From positions 1-12,108 of the forward strand of contig CAIRTT010000447.1 in the NCBI GenBank assembly GCA_903881535.1: a stretch of 12,108 nt of DNA, written 5' to 3'. This DNA comes from an uncultured Armatimonadota bacterium. GTDB lineage: Bacteria; Armatimonadota; Armatimonadia; Armatimonadales; Armatimonadaceae. The translations under genes were made by a program, and so were the position numbers. Below are positions 1-7,863 of the stretch, piece by piece; positions within the stretch are counted from its first letter, which is position 1, and each line of letters starts with the position of its first letter. The notes beneath the pieces are model-generated. The model searched no databases, was not told the DNA's origin, and was given only the letters and a program-made list of their open reading frames with translations.

Positions 1-228
1 CACAGAGACTAACAAGATGCTGAGCTGCCGGAAGGCAATCAGTTTTTTGGGGCCATCAATGGGTAGAGAAAATCCCACATAGGCCACGATGATCAACAAA
101 ATTAACAACCCAAGTGCCGCGGTCCGATAAAGACGTGAGCGCTTTGAGAGTGCCCCATATCCTGATGGATATCCACGTACCGCAAAGATCACCGTCATCA
201 CAAAAACCACCGCCAGAGCAACTTGCAC
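1..228 (-). CDS. Partial membrane protein of unknown function (N-terminal 76 residues)
   Basis: An open frame starts with GTG at 226-228, three bases after the rpe stop, and runs off the left edge. A GGAG Shine-Dalgarno sequence inside the end of rpe lies 9 bases before this GTG, which supports the start; an in-frame ATG eleven codons in (196-198) is the alternative. The visible 76 residues hold a hydrophobic helix at about 2-17, a short basic loop (SKRSRLYR), a second helix at about 36-54, and what may be the start of a third near the edge. The spacing suggests co-transcription with rpe. I do not recognise the family and the C-terminal part is missing. It is most likely a small integral inner-membrane protein. 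Confidence 0.6.
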   Translation of the reverse strand, partial: MQVALAVVFVMTVIFAVRGYPSGYGALSKRSRLYRTAALGLLILLIIVAYVGFSLPIDGPKKLIAFRQLSILLVSV

Positions 229-231
229 GTG

Positions 232-906
232 TTATGGCTCCAGGGACCTAATGAGGGCATCGATACCACCAGAAATGCCATCGTCGTGCCCAAAAATGCT
301 TGAACCAGCGACGAGAATCGATGCACCATCCGTTACCAGACTCCGGATATTGGATGCATCCACGCCGCCATCCACGCTGATTCGAAAACCTAGCTGGTTA
401 ATCTCACGCCAATCCGCAAGCTGACTCACTTTCTCAGCAGCAGCCCCAATGAATTTCTGACCACCGAATCCCGGGTTCACTGTCATCACGAGAACGATGT
501 CCAGCAAATCACCAACGTGCTCAAGCACGGAGATTGGCGTGGCTGGATTGATCGCGACACCGCAGAGCGCACCGCTTGCACGGATTTGTTGCAAAACCCG
601 ATGCAAATGGTTAGTTGCTTCGGCATGAATCGTCAAGGCATCCGCGCCAGCATCCCGGAAGGGCTGAATCCACTTTTCAGGCTCGGAAACCATCAGGTGG
701 ACATCAAGGACAGCATCCACTTCTCGACTACGCAAAGCCTTCACGAGTGGTGGTCCAAAGGTCAGATTAGGGACAAAATGTCCATCCATGACGTCGATGT
801 GTAGCCACGTACACCCCGCTACAAGACAGCGCCGGGCAGCATCACCAAAGTCGGCAAAATCTGCCGCTAGCAGCGACGGTGCCAGATCGATGGGTATCGT
901 GTGCAT
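232..906 (-). CDS. rpe: Ribulose-phosphate 3-epimerase
   Basis: This cytoplasmic TIM-barrel enzyme interconverts ribulose 5-phosphate and xylulose 5-phosphate in the pentose-phosphate (or Calvin) pathway. The 224-residue product has normal family length. It shows the N-terminal LAPSLLAADF strand, the metal-binding and catalytic HIDVMDG (His36, Asp38) and DVHLMV (His70), the phosphate-side loop VNPGFGGQKFI, and SVDGGV with Asp179, the second catalytic acid. I chose the ATG at 904-906, which begins 4 bases after the stop of the upstream kinase-like gene. The same frame is open to a GTG at 922-924 (230 residues), but that codon overlaps the upstream gene and has its purine stretch directly abutting it. 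The gene is in one operon with the kinase-like gene. By established metabolism, xylulose 5-phosphate feeds transketolase, which yields the erythrose 4-phosphate used by the shikimate pathway encoded upstream. Confidence 0.96.
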   Translation of the reverse strand: MHTIPIDLAPSLLAADFADFGDAARRCLVAGCTWLHIDVMDGHFVPNLTFGPPLVKALRSREVDAVLDVHLMVSEPEKWIQPFRDAGADALTIHAEATNHLHRVLQQIRASGALCGVAINPATPISVLEHVGDLLDIVLVMTVNPGFGGQKFIGAAAEKVSQLADWREINQLGFRISVDGGVDASNIRSLVTDGASILVAGSSIFGHDDGISGGIDALIRSLEP

Positions 907-910
907 TCGT

Positions 911-2815
911 TTACTCAACCTCACCCTTTAGCTGGTCATTGTCGAAGAGCCTGATCTTCCGCTTCATCGACTTTACTTCGAACTCAACCTTTACCTTTTC
1001 GCCGGCTTTATGCTTCTTCTCGTACACAGTTCGGTTTGCATCTTCTTCTTCGACATCGACACGGATGTGATGCTCAGCACCATCTTCAGGCACGGTGTAA
1101 GGTATGCGGAACCAGCGGGGATTCTCAGAATCGGCAGGGGGCAGGTCATTCGTCTGGCCTGTAGGCACATCAGATGACCCAGGGGTCGTAGAATTCGTCG
1201 CGGATGGCTCAGCCTGATCCCCTGGAATTACTTCGTCGCCTGCTGACAGAACAATATCAATCTTCGCGCCTCTGGGTGCTGAGTCCGCACCAACAACACT
1301 CTGATCGATAACAGATCCTGCCTCGGCAAAGTCGCGTTTCTTTGTGGTTCCGCCGAGCAAAAATCCAGCCTCTTCGAGCGCGCGCTTCGCCTGGCCAATC
1401 GTCTTTCCACGCAAATCAGGTACCGGCACCATTTCAGGGCCATCGCTCACCCAAATCGCGATCACGCTCCCAGGACGAACCGCTTGGCCTTCTGCCTCAC
1501 GCACCTGATAAATGACATCTTTAGGGACATCAGGATTGTTCTTACGGTCAACAATCTCAACTTTGAACCCACGCTCATCCGCAAGGACTTGTGCTTCTCG
1601 AAGGGTTTTCCCCTTGAGTCCGGGGACAAGGATAATCTCAGCTGGCATCAGATACGGGCGTATAAGAAGCACAACTCCAACGATGCTGCCAAGGAGGACA
1701 AAGGATGCTGCGAGCATTGCCCAAATACTGGCATTTCGCTGTTTTAATGCGTTGGCATTTGCTTTGGCGTAACGCCCATCGTCATCATTGTCATCACTTA
1801 CAACCGTGGTGGAACGTCGCTTAGCCATTTCATCACTCCACGAATCGCTGCCCCTGGCACTTTGTGCTGTTGGAATGAGCGCACCATACGGGATTCCAGG
1901 ACTTGCCACAACAGATGTGGACTGTTCTGTGACTCCGTAGCTGCGCCCGGCACGGAGAGCATCTCCAACCTGAACTAACTGCTGATACAAGGCGGATGCT
2001 GTTGGAATCCGCTCGGATGGTGGCTTCATTAAACATTGAAGCACCAGATTATCGATGACCTTAGGAATGGCAGGATTGATGGTCGATGGCGGTATGGGAA
2101 TCGATGTCGCATGCTGGGTAGCCAGTTCAACCGCATCTTCGCCGGCAAATGGAAGCTCCCCTGTGAGAGCCTCATAGAGGACAACACCAAACGAATAAAT
2201 ATCTGATGATTGTGTCCAGCTGTGAATTGTCGCCGTTTCAGGAGCGGCATAGCGAGCAATGGCCACTTCCACCGATGTCGTGCGTTGAGCCAGGCGATGT
2301 AACCCAGGAGCGCACGCCCACCCAGCGAGCACAGCTTTGCCATCAAGACCAATGATGATGTTGTCAGGCCGGACCCCACCGTGAACCGCGCCCTGTGCAT
2401 GTGCCTCTTGGAGAGCTGCAACCACAGGCAGCAAAAGGTTGATAATCGTTATTGGCATCGGGAGTGCAGATCTATGAATACGGTCTGCCAAGTCGACGCC
2501 ACGTACAAACTGCTCCACAATAAAGAGTCCGTGTTCTGGATCCTCAGCGACATCGAGGAGCTGCGCAATGTGATCAGATCGCAATGAAAGATGTGTGAGC
2601 GCAGACACCTTCACCGCATCAAAGACATCGGGGTACTCTCGCATAATTGAGCGCAAAAGCTTGACGGAAACCAGCGTATTTTGCTGCATATCCCGCGCAC
2701 GAAAATGACGAAACAGGGGTGTTGTCCCAAAATCATCAAGCAGGTCATAGCGCTCACTCAGAATGCCAAGCGACATAGGAGGCAGGCTACCGTCATCCCG
2801 AACTCCATCGTTCAT
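911..2815 (-). CDS. PASTA-domain membrane Ser/Thr kinase homologue, predicted pseudokinase
   Basis: This 634-residue protein has the PrkC/PknB/Stk1 architecture: a cytoplasmic kinase-like domain (about 20-285), a polar linker with an acidic patch (DDNDDDG, about 341-347), one transmembrane helix (about 364-386), two extracytoplasmic PASTA repeats (about 394-459 and 462-527), a Ser/Thr/Pro linker, and a C-terminal beta-rich domain (about 566-634). The C-lobe is recognisable: YAAPE (189-193), SDIYSFGVVLYE with Asp205, and SERIPTA with Arg269. The beta-3 Lys52 remains in VSVK. The catalytic loop, however, reads HGGVRPDN (145-152), so the HRD aspartate is Gly147. DFG is replaced by AGW (164-166). 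The glycine-rich loop is also degenerate (FGTTPLFRHF). PASTA repeats of this family bind peptidoglycan fragments or lipid II, so a phosphotransfer-independent envelope sensor or scaffold is plausible. The ATG overlaps the stop of the upstream small gene as ATGA. A later in-frame ATG (codon 14) has no better ribosome-binding site. Confidence 0.93.
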   Translation of the reverse strand: MNDGVRDDGSLPPMSLGILSERYDLLDDFGTTPLFRHFRARDMQQNTLVSVKLLRSIMREYPDVFDAVKVSALTHLSLRSDHIAQLLDVAEDPEHGLFIVEQFVRGVDLADRIHRSALPMPITIINLLLPVVAALQEAHAQGAVHGGVRPDNIIIGLDGKAVLAGWACAPGLHRLAQRTTSVEVAIARYAAPETATIHSWTQSSDIYSFGVVLYEALTGELPFAGEDAVELATQHATSIPIPPSTINPAIPKVIDNLVLQCLMKPPSERIPTASALYQQLVQVGDALRAGRSYGVTEQSTSVVASPGIPYGALIPTAQSARGSDSWSDEMAKRRSTTVVSDDNDDDGRYAKANANALKQRNASIWAMLAASFVLLGSIVGVVLLIRPYLMPAEIILVPGLKGKTLREAQVLADERGFKVEIVDRKNNPDVPKDVIYQVREAEGQAVRPGSVIAIWVSDGPEMVPVPDLRGKTIGQAKRALEEAGFLLGGTTKKRDFAEAGSVIDQSVVGADSAPRGAKIDIVLSAGDEVIPGDQAEPSATNSTTPGSSDVPTGQTNDLPPADSENPRWFRIPYTVPEDGAEHHIRVDVEEEDANRTVYEKKHKAGEKVKVEFEVKSMKRKIRLFDNDQLKGEVE

Positions 2816-3009
2816 GATTGCTTTATCGTCCCACTGCGGCTACGAAGCCACATCAGTAGTACCCTTACAATACCTCCAACCAACATTAAGGCATAGATGG
2901 CTGTCGCCACAGGCAACGGTATCGGCACACCCAAATACGGTGAAAAGAATACAAATGTTGCAAAAATCATCCAAATGATCAGGATTCCAGATGTTATCCG
3001 CTCAGACAT
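2812..3009 (-). CDS. Small two-helix membrane protein of unknown function
   Basis: A 65-residue open frame starts at ATG 3007-3009. Its first 8 bases overlap the aroB stop, and its TGA overlaps the next gene's ATG as ATGA, so it is wedged between two real genes in a continuous coupled chain. AGGAA lies about 7 bases before the start. The frame is open further upstream to 3141, but that part lies inside aroB and is its shadow. The sequence is MSERITSG followed by two hydrophobic helices (about 8-29 and 33-55), a short PIPLP turn between them, and a basic C-terminal tail (RSRSGTIKQS). I do not recognise a family. The tight coupling to the PASTA kinase-like gene suggests a membrane partner for it or simply a conserved hitchhiker; neither can be decided from sequence alone. 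Confidence 0.72.
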   Translation of the reverse strand: MSERITSGILIIWMIFATFVFFSPYLGVPIPLPVATAIYALMLVGGIVRVLLMWLRSRSGTIKQS

Positions 3010-4114
3010 GATTGCTTCCTGCACTCCGGTGTCGATCAAGCCCTGCCGTAATGACATTGACTGGGAGCTGATGCAGCTCCATGCGACCAAAGTCACGTGC
3101 AATGATATAGCGTGCCACTCCAGCAGACGCCTTTTTGTCACGACATGTTAGTTCTATGATTGCTTCATTCGAAACATCATCGGGGAGGTCTATCGGCAGA
3201 CCCATGCCATTTAGCGATTTCAGCAGCGTATCCAGAAGTCCTGGCGGCGTAAGTCCGGCAGCAATGCCTATATGCACAGCAGAAACCATCCCTATGGCCA
3301 CCGCCTCGCCATGTTTATACCGCTTATATCCAGTTAATCCTTCAAGAGCATGGCCAACGGTATGTCCAAAGTTGAGGCTTGCGCGTACACCGGTTATCTC
3401 GTGTTCATCCTCGATGACAATGGCTGCCTTGATTTCACAGCTTCGGGACACGATATCGAGATAATCTGCTGTATCAGGTGGCAGCTCCTGACAAAGGGTA
3501 AGTATCTCCGTATCGGCAATGATGCCATACTTAATGACTTCAGCCATGCCAGCGGCGAGTTCGCGGGGCGGAAGTGTGGTCAACACTGACGTATCCACCC
3601 AAACGGCGCACGGTTGGATAAATGCACCAATAAGATTCTTCCCTTGCTCGAAGTCAACACCCGTCTTTCCTCCAACGGATGAGTCGACCATCGCAAGTAA
3701 AGTCGTTGGCACCTGCACGAATGCAAGTCCTCTAAGATAGATGGAAGCAACAAAGCCAACAATATCTCCGACTACCCCTCCACCAACCGCAACCAGCAGC
3801 GTCTTACGGTCGAGGCCACGAACCGCATACAGCTGCTGCATTATGTCCATGACGGTGGACATGTTTTTTTGTTCTTCACCGCCTGCGAAGGTTATCGTAT
3901 CAACGCGCATCCCGCGCCGTTCCAAATTAGCAACCGTCCGTGCCAACGGTCCCGTGGATCCTAATGCGAGAATTGTACGCTCGGTGATCACCACAGCATG
4001 GCTCGCATCCACGCCAGTTCGAATCGCGGAATCGTCAAGCAGGCCATCTGCGATCGAAATCGTGTAGCTACGGCCATCAGGAAAGCCAATGTCAACCGTG
4101 GAAACGTTGCTCAC
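3002..4114 (-). CDS. aroB: 3-dehydroquinate synthase
   Basis: This NAD- and divalent-metal-dependent enzyme converts DAHP to 3-dehydroquinate, the second step of the shikimate pathway, in the cytoplasm. With the chosen start it has 370 residues, which is normal. Visible family motifs are GGEEQKN (about 78-84), the dinucleotide-binding GGGVVGD (111-117), PTTLLAMVDSSVGGKTGVD (about 136-154), KNLIGAF, the metal ligands Glu192 (in MAEVIKYG), His251 (NFGHTVGH) and His268 (KHGEAVAIGM), and RDKKA near the C-terminus. I chose the GTG at 4112-4114, which overlaps the aroK stop as GTGA and has GGGAG about 10 bases upstream. An upstream in-frame GTG at 4148-4150 would add 12 residues inside aroK. The gene is the third of the coupled aroC-aroK-aroB set. 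Confidence 0.96.
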   Translation of the reverse strand: MSNVSTVDIGFPDGRSYTISIADGLLDDSAIRTGVDASHAVVITERTILALGSTGPLARTVANLERRGMRVDTITFAGGEEQKNMSTVMDIMQQLYAVRGLDRKTLLVAVGGGVVGDIVGFVASIYLRGLAFVQVPTTLLAMVDSSVGGKTGVDFEQGKNLIGAFIQPCAVWVDTSVLTTLPPRELAAGMAEVIKYGIIADTEILTLCQELPPDTADYLDIVSRSCEIKAAIVIEDEHEITGVRASLNFGHTVGHALEGLTGYKRYKHGEAVAIGMVSAVHIGIAAGLTPPGLLDTLLKSLNGMGLPIDLPDDVSNEAIIELTCRDKKASAGVARYIIARDFGRMELHQLPVNVITAGLDRHRSAGSNHV

Positions 4115-4671
4115 TTGGCAGGTTCTCCCGAGTGGTAAGGCAAAACGCACTTACGAACGATGTCACCTACAGCACGGTGTACAGGGCGATCTGATGTGTC
4201 GACAATAACATCCGCAATGGACTGGTAAAGCGGACCACGAATGGCCAGAATTCTTAAAACTCGCTCGATTGGGTCTTCATCGGTGCTTAGCAACGGTCGA
4301 ACTCCCCGTCGACGCTCGGTACGCGCAACAACGACATCTGGACGCGCTGTCAGCCATATGACTGCATTTCCTGAACGCAAATGCATCCGGTTATCGTCCC
4401 GCAGAATAGCTCCCCCACCGGTCGCGATCACTTGGTTCGCGAGATTGGAGACCCTGTTTATAACTTCGCTTTCGATATCACGAAAGGCATCCTCACCATG
4501 CTTCGTAAAGTACTCAGCAATCGACACACCGATTCGCGCTTCAATAAGTGCATCCGTGTCGGTAAAACCAAAATCAAGCCTTGATGCCAGCTGCCTTCCG
4601 ATGGTTGTTTTCCCACATCCCATGAAGCCAATAAGGACAAGGTTCCGCTTGTTATCACGCAGCGTAACCAC
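4111..4671 (-). CDS. aroK: Shikimate kinase
   Basis: This cytoplasmic P-loop enzyme phosphorylates shikimate at the 3-OH using ATP. The 186-residue product carries the Walker A sequence GFMGCGKTT (15-23), the Mg/shikimate-binding DTD (38-40), Arg64 in FRDIE, the shikimate-binding GGG (85-87), and the lid region ERRRGVRPLL (119-128), all in the usual order and spacing. The start is GTG at 4669-4671, six bases after the aroC stop; the ribosome-binding site is weak, so translational coupling to aroC is likely. The C-terminus extends slightly past the usual fold with a charged tail and overlaps aroB by four bases. Confidence 0.96.
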   Translation of the reverse strand: MVTLRDNKRNLVLIGFMGCGKTTIGRQLASRLDFGFTDTDALIEARIGVSIAEYFTKHGEDAFRDIESEVINRVSNLANQVIATGGGAILRDDNRMHLRSGNAVIWLTARPDVVVARTERRRGVRPLLSTDEDPIERVLRILAIRGPLYQSIADVIVDTSDRPVHRAVGDIVRKCVLPYHSGEPAK

Positions 4672-4677
4672 AGAAAA

Positions 4678-5856
4678 CTACGCCACCACCGCACCAAATG
4701 GAGCGGCTATATACGCATCATAGTTGCGCTGAATTTCAGCCATCGAGTCACCACCAAACTTCTCGAGGAATGCCTCCATCAGTACAATAGCAACCATTGC
4801 CTCCGCGATGACCCCCGCTGCCGGAACAGCACACACATCCGAGCGCTCTGCAAACGCTGGAGCCGCTTGTCCAGTTTGAAGGTTAACGCTACCAAGCTGA
4901 CGCATCAGGGTCGCGATAGGCTTCATCGCTCCGCGAACAACAAGGGGTTGGCCGTTTGTAATGCCACCTTCTGTACCACCCGCCCGGTTACTTGGACGGA
5001 GCACATGCCCTGTGTCATCGACGGCAAACTCATCATGAACCTGTGATCCAGGAAGTGCCGCCACTCCGAAACCCAGGCCAATCTCTACACCTTTGACCGC
5101 ATTAATGCTCAGAATTGCCTGTCCGATACGGCCATCAATACGTTCATCCCAGTGCACATAGGACCCAAGTCCAATCGGCAAACCAAAAACCACAACTTCG
5201 AATACACCGCCTAGGGTATCGCCACGCCGTTTAGCGTTATCGATAAGTGCGATCATCTCAGTCGATGCGGTTTCACAAATACACGACACCAAACTTTCAG
5301 CAGCCCTCTCACGTACCGCTTCGGCTGTGAGTTCGCTAGAGAAATCAGACTTTACGGATCCAATTTGAACGATGTGTGAAACGACTTCAATTCCAAAAAC
5401 CCGCAGAAACGCTCTCGAAACGCCGCCGACAGCAACAAGTGTAGCGGTATTTCGCGCACTGGAGCGTTCTAGGACATTACGAAGATCATCGTGGTTATAC
5501 TTCCGCATCCCGACAAAATCAGCATGTCCGGGCCTTGGAATTGTAACTGCAGGGATTGCTTGCGCATGTTCATCGAGTGGTTCGATCTGCATCCGCCCAG
5601 ACCAGTTCATCCAGTCCCGATTCCGGACGGACAGTGTCACTGGAGATCCCAATGTTTTCCCAAAGCGCACTCCAGCGGTGATTTCCACTGAATCCGTTTC
5701 AATTTTCTGCCGTGCACCACGTCCGTACCCGCCTTGCCGACGGGCGAGATCGGCATTTATATCGGCGGCTACAACAGTCAGTCCAGCAGGCAATCCTTCG
5801 ATGATGGTGGTCATCAAGGGTCCGTGAGATTCTCCAGCGGTCAGGAATCGAAACAT
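4678..5856 (-). CDS. aroC: Chorismate synthase
   Basis: This enzyme eliminates phosphate from EPSP to form chorismate, using reduced FMN as an essential cofactor. The 392-residue product matches the family: the N-terminal MFRFLTAGESHG, the RRQGGYGRG basic flavin/substrate segment (about 39-47), RPGHADFVG, the ERSSARNTA signature (about 129-137), and the C-terminal SNRAGGTEGGITNGQPL signature followed by KPI. I chose ATG 5854-5856 because homologues begin at this MFRFLTAGES sequence. The frame is open ten codons further to a GTG at 5884-5886, which would add an atypical MCAAEIIYTN. It is the first gene of the second unit, after about 266 bases without a gene and a strong upstream terminator, so its promoter should lie in that gap. 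Confidence 0.97.
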   Translation of the reverse strand: MFRFLTAGESHGPLMTTIIEGLPAGLTVVAADINADLARRQGGYGRGARQKIETDSVEITAGVRFGKTLGSPVTLSVRNRDWMNWSGRMQIEPLDEHAQAIPAVTIPRPGHADFVGMRKYNHDDLRNVLERSSARNTATLVAVGGVSRAFLRVFGIEVVSHIVQIGSVKSDFSSELTAEAVRERAAESLVSCICETASTEMIALIDNAKRRGDTLGGVFEVVVFGLPIGLGSYVHWDERIDGRIGQAILSINAVKGVEIGLGFGVAALPGSQVHDEFAVDDTGHVLRPSNRAGGTEGGITNGQPLVVRGAMKPIATLMRQLGSVNLQTGQAAPAFAERSDVCAVPAAGVIAEAMVAIVLMEAFLEKFGGDSMAEIQRNYDAYIAAPFGAVVA

Positions 5857-6122
5857 ATTTGTATATATTATCTCAGCGGCACACACGGATAAAGAATCAG
5901 TAACCAGTTAGGCACGGAAACACTATAGATTCATCGCAGTTAGTGCATGTGAGTGGTCTGCAAGATAGCTTACAAACACCCTAGCCGTGATGACTTCGAA
6001 GCAGCTAACAACGTACCTTAGGGCAACAATCGGACATCAGAAATGGCGAACGCAGTGTAATTCTTAGCGGAGCACAGTTAGAAACTCTATCCATTGATGA
6101 CGTAGAAGCCTTTTAGGTTGCA
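5857..6122 (-). promoter_or_regulatory. Leader and presumed promoter region of the aro unit
   Basis: This gap lies between the terminator of the pilus operon and aroC and has no credible open frame on either strand. It is AT-richer near aroC. Two weak -10-like hexamers are visible on the minus strand, TATAGT (5922-5927) and GATAAT (5867-5872), but neither has a convincing -35 at the right spacing. I see no riboswitch, T-box or attenuator. A promoter is inferred from position, since transcription should stop at the adjacent terminator. Confidence 0.4.
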
Positions 6123-6156
6123 AAGAAAAAAGGCATCCGCGTTAGCGGATGCCTTT
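6123..6156 (-). terminator. Intrinsic terminator of the pilus operon
   Basis: A perfect 12-bp stem (arms 6129-6140 and 6145-6156, core GGCATCCGC) closes a 4-base loop. On the minus strand it is followed by a run of six T and then CTTTG. It sits 24 bases after the pilQ stop. The A-rich other end could give some bidirectional function, but no plus-strand gene faces it. Confidence 0.93.
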
Positions 6157-6179
6157 GTATTCACGTGTGAACTTCCAGC

Positions 6180-7841
6180 TTAGAGGCTGGTTCCTCCGGT
6201 GGAGGTACCTGGATCTTCAAGAATGGTTGGCGTGATGAACACAAGAATCTCTTGTCCGTTGCTGGACTTAGACTTTTGTGTGAACAGGTTGCCAATGATC
6301 GGGAGATCGGATAGCAACGGAACACGCGTTTCGTTCTTGTCTTCACGATTGGTGATGAAGCCGCCGAGGACCATGGTCTCACCCGTCTTGAGTCGTCGGA
6401 ACGTCGTCAAGAACTGAGTGCTTGTTTCAAACGATGGCTGTGAGCCAACACCTGGAACAACACGGAACGACGAAAGCTGTGGGGTCAAGAACATGCTGAC
6501 CGTGCCGTCGCCGTTAATGTGCGGTTGAACCTGAAGACCAGATTGGATTGGAATCTGAACAGGTAACGTCTGCGTAAAGGACCCGAATGCTGTAACAACC
6601 TGTTGGTTGATAAAGATCGTAGTCGTCAACGACGTAAAGATCGATGCAGGCTGGTTGTTACTCGTCGTAATCATTGGGGCCTGAAGGATATTCGACGTAT
6701 TTTTCGTTGCTGCGGCACGTAGTGCAGCTACTGCGTTTCCGGATGCGTACGCAACTGTAACACTAGGTGCAGCATTGAACGTCGTAGGCGCAATGTTCAT
6801 GTCAAGGTTACCGGCTGGAGAAATCTTCCAGTCGATACCAAAACCCTGTGCATCGTTGATGTTGACTGTTACGAATTCGGCCTTGATCATGACCTGCTTC
6901 GGCGCAACATCGAGGAAGCGAACAATCGACTTAAGTTCTTCGATGGCCTGTGGTTCACCTTGAACGATGAGTGAGTTGTCACCATCACCGGAAATCAGGT
7001 TACGGATGCCATCAGGAAGGAGCTGTCCACCCTGGCCATTTTGTCCCTGACCAAAGCCACCGCCACCGCCACCGTTGTTACCGCCGCCGCCACCTTGACC
7101 AGCACCACCACGGCCGCCGCCGCCCATGCCGCCCATGCCGCCGCCCATACCACCCATGCCGCCACCCATACCGCCCATACCGCCGCCCATTCCACCACGC
7201 TGTCCAGCGACATCGAGTGTAGGTTCAGAAATGGGAGATCCAGCAAATCCGGAGCCACCCTGAGGACCAAATGGATTCAAGCTAGGGTTCGTTACAAACT
7301 GTGCAGGAGCGCCGCCAAGTGCCTTAGGCATCATGTCAGGCATTTTGATGTCGTATTTGAACAACTCAGTTCCCTGAGGGTTATTCAAAAGTTTTACAAG
7401 ATCACGTGGAGCAATGAACTTGATATCAATTTTCGACCAAATCATCGGAGCGCGCTTGACAACAACAGGTGCTTCAACCTTCGGTTCAGCCTTGGTGTCG
7501 ACCTTGATTGCTGCAGGACGGATGTACGTGATGCCATCAGCATCTTCAATCTGACCACCAGCTGCCTCAACGATTGCTTTCAATGCACGGTGCACAGGAA
7601 GTTCATTAATGTTGAGCGTCACCTTGTTGTAGTTACCAGGAACAACAACAACGTTGACCCCAGACTTACCGGTGAGCGCCGTAATAGCTTCTTCCATACG
7701 GGCATCGCGAAGTTCGATGGAAACCGTACGGGCATCCGCTGTTGACTGTGCAAACGATGGTGCACAGAGCATAAAAGGAACAGCAGCAGATGCTGCAGCG
7801 AGTAACAAACCTTGCCGTCTGCGCGGCATTGGATTCAACAT
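6180..7841 (-). CDS. pilQ: Type IV pilus secretin PilQ (GspD/PilQ family)
   Basis: Secretins form the multimeric outer-membrane pore through which the pilus (or a type II substrate) passes. The 553-residue product has a Sec signal peptide (MPRRR n-region, hydrophobic core, cleavage after SFA at about residue 31), an N0/STN domain (about 40-108), a split Secretin_N (N1) domain and a C-terminal secretin domain (about 316-540). The last contains the hallmark VPLLSDLPIIGNLF (about 507-520) followed by EILVFITPTIL. The N1 halves (about 135-155 and 276-312, the latter with NSLIVQGEPQAIEEL) are separated by roughly 120 residues rich in Gly, Met, Asn and Gln, including GGGMGGM repeats at about 216-239. 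No AMIN domain is present, and the protein is shorter than proteobacterial PilQ. The start is ATG 7839-7841 with GGGAGGA 6 bases upstream; the frame stays open to a TTG that is part of that site. It is the last gene of the operon. Confidence 0.94.
   Translation of the reverse strand: MLNPMPRRRQGLLLAAASAAVPFMLCAPSFAQSTADARTVSIELRDARMEEAITALTGKSGVNVVVVPGNYNKVTLNINELPVHRALKAIVEAAGGQIEDADGITYIRPAAIKVDTKAEPKVEAPVVVKRAPMIWSKIDIKFIAPRDLVKLLNNPQGTELFKYDIKMPDMMPKALGGAPAQFVTNPSLNPFGPQGGSGFAGSPISEPTLDVAGQRGGMGGGMGGMGGGMGGMGGGMGGMGGGGRGGAGQGGGGGNNGGGGGGFGQGQNGQGGQLLPDGIRNLISGDGDNSLIVQGEPQAIEELKSIVRFLDVAPKQVMIKAEFVTVNINDAQGFGIDWKISPAGNLDMNIAPTTFNAAPSVTVAYASGNAVAALRAAATKNTSNILQAPMITTSNNQPASIFTSLTTTIFINQQVVTAFGSFTQTLPVQIPIQSGLQVQPHINGDGTVSMFLTPQLSSFRVVPGVGSQPSFETSTQFLTTFRRLKTGETMVLGGFITNREDKNETRVPLLSDLPIIGNLFTQKSKSSNGQEILVFITPTILEDPGTSTGGTSL
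7125..7196 (-). repeat. Gly-Met coding repeat inside pilQ
   Basis: In-frame units encode GGM and GGGMGGM in the loop that interrupts the PilQ N1 domain. The DNA is built from near-identical CCN-rich and CAT triplets on the plus strand and resembles the longer array in the neighbouring N0-protein gene. A Gly/Asn/Gln-rich stretch follows to about 7023. Confidence 0.85.
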
Positions 7842-7847
7842 TAAATG

Positions 7848-7854
7848 TCCTCCC
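7848..7854 (-). promoter_or_regulatory. Ribosome-binding site of pilQ
   Basis: GGGAGGA on the minus strand lies six bases before ATG 7839-7841. It is the strongest Shine-Dalgarno sequence in the window and decides the pilQ start over the upstream in-frame TTG. Confidence 0.85.
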
Positions 7855-7863
7855 AACGGATGC

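Noticed and set aside
2345..2385. Loss of HRD/DFG in the kinase as a sequencing or frameshift artefact
   Set aside because: The frame is open through the entire gene, flanking motifs are in phase, and two separate motifs plus the glycine loop are changed, which no single error explains.
5857..6122. Attenuator or riboswitch upstream of aroC
   Set aside because: No leader peptide rich in Trp, Phe or Tyr, no terminator hairpin before aroC, and no recognisable aptamer were found.
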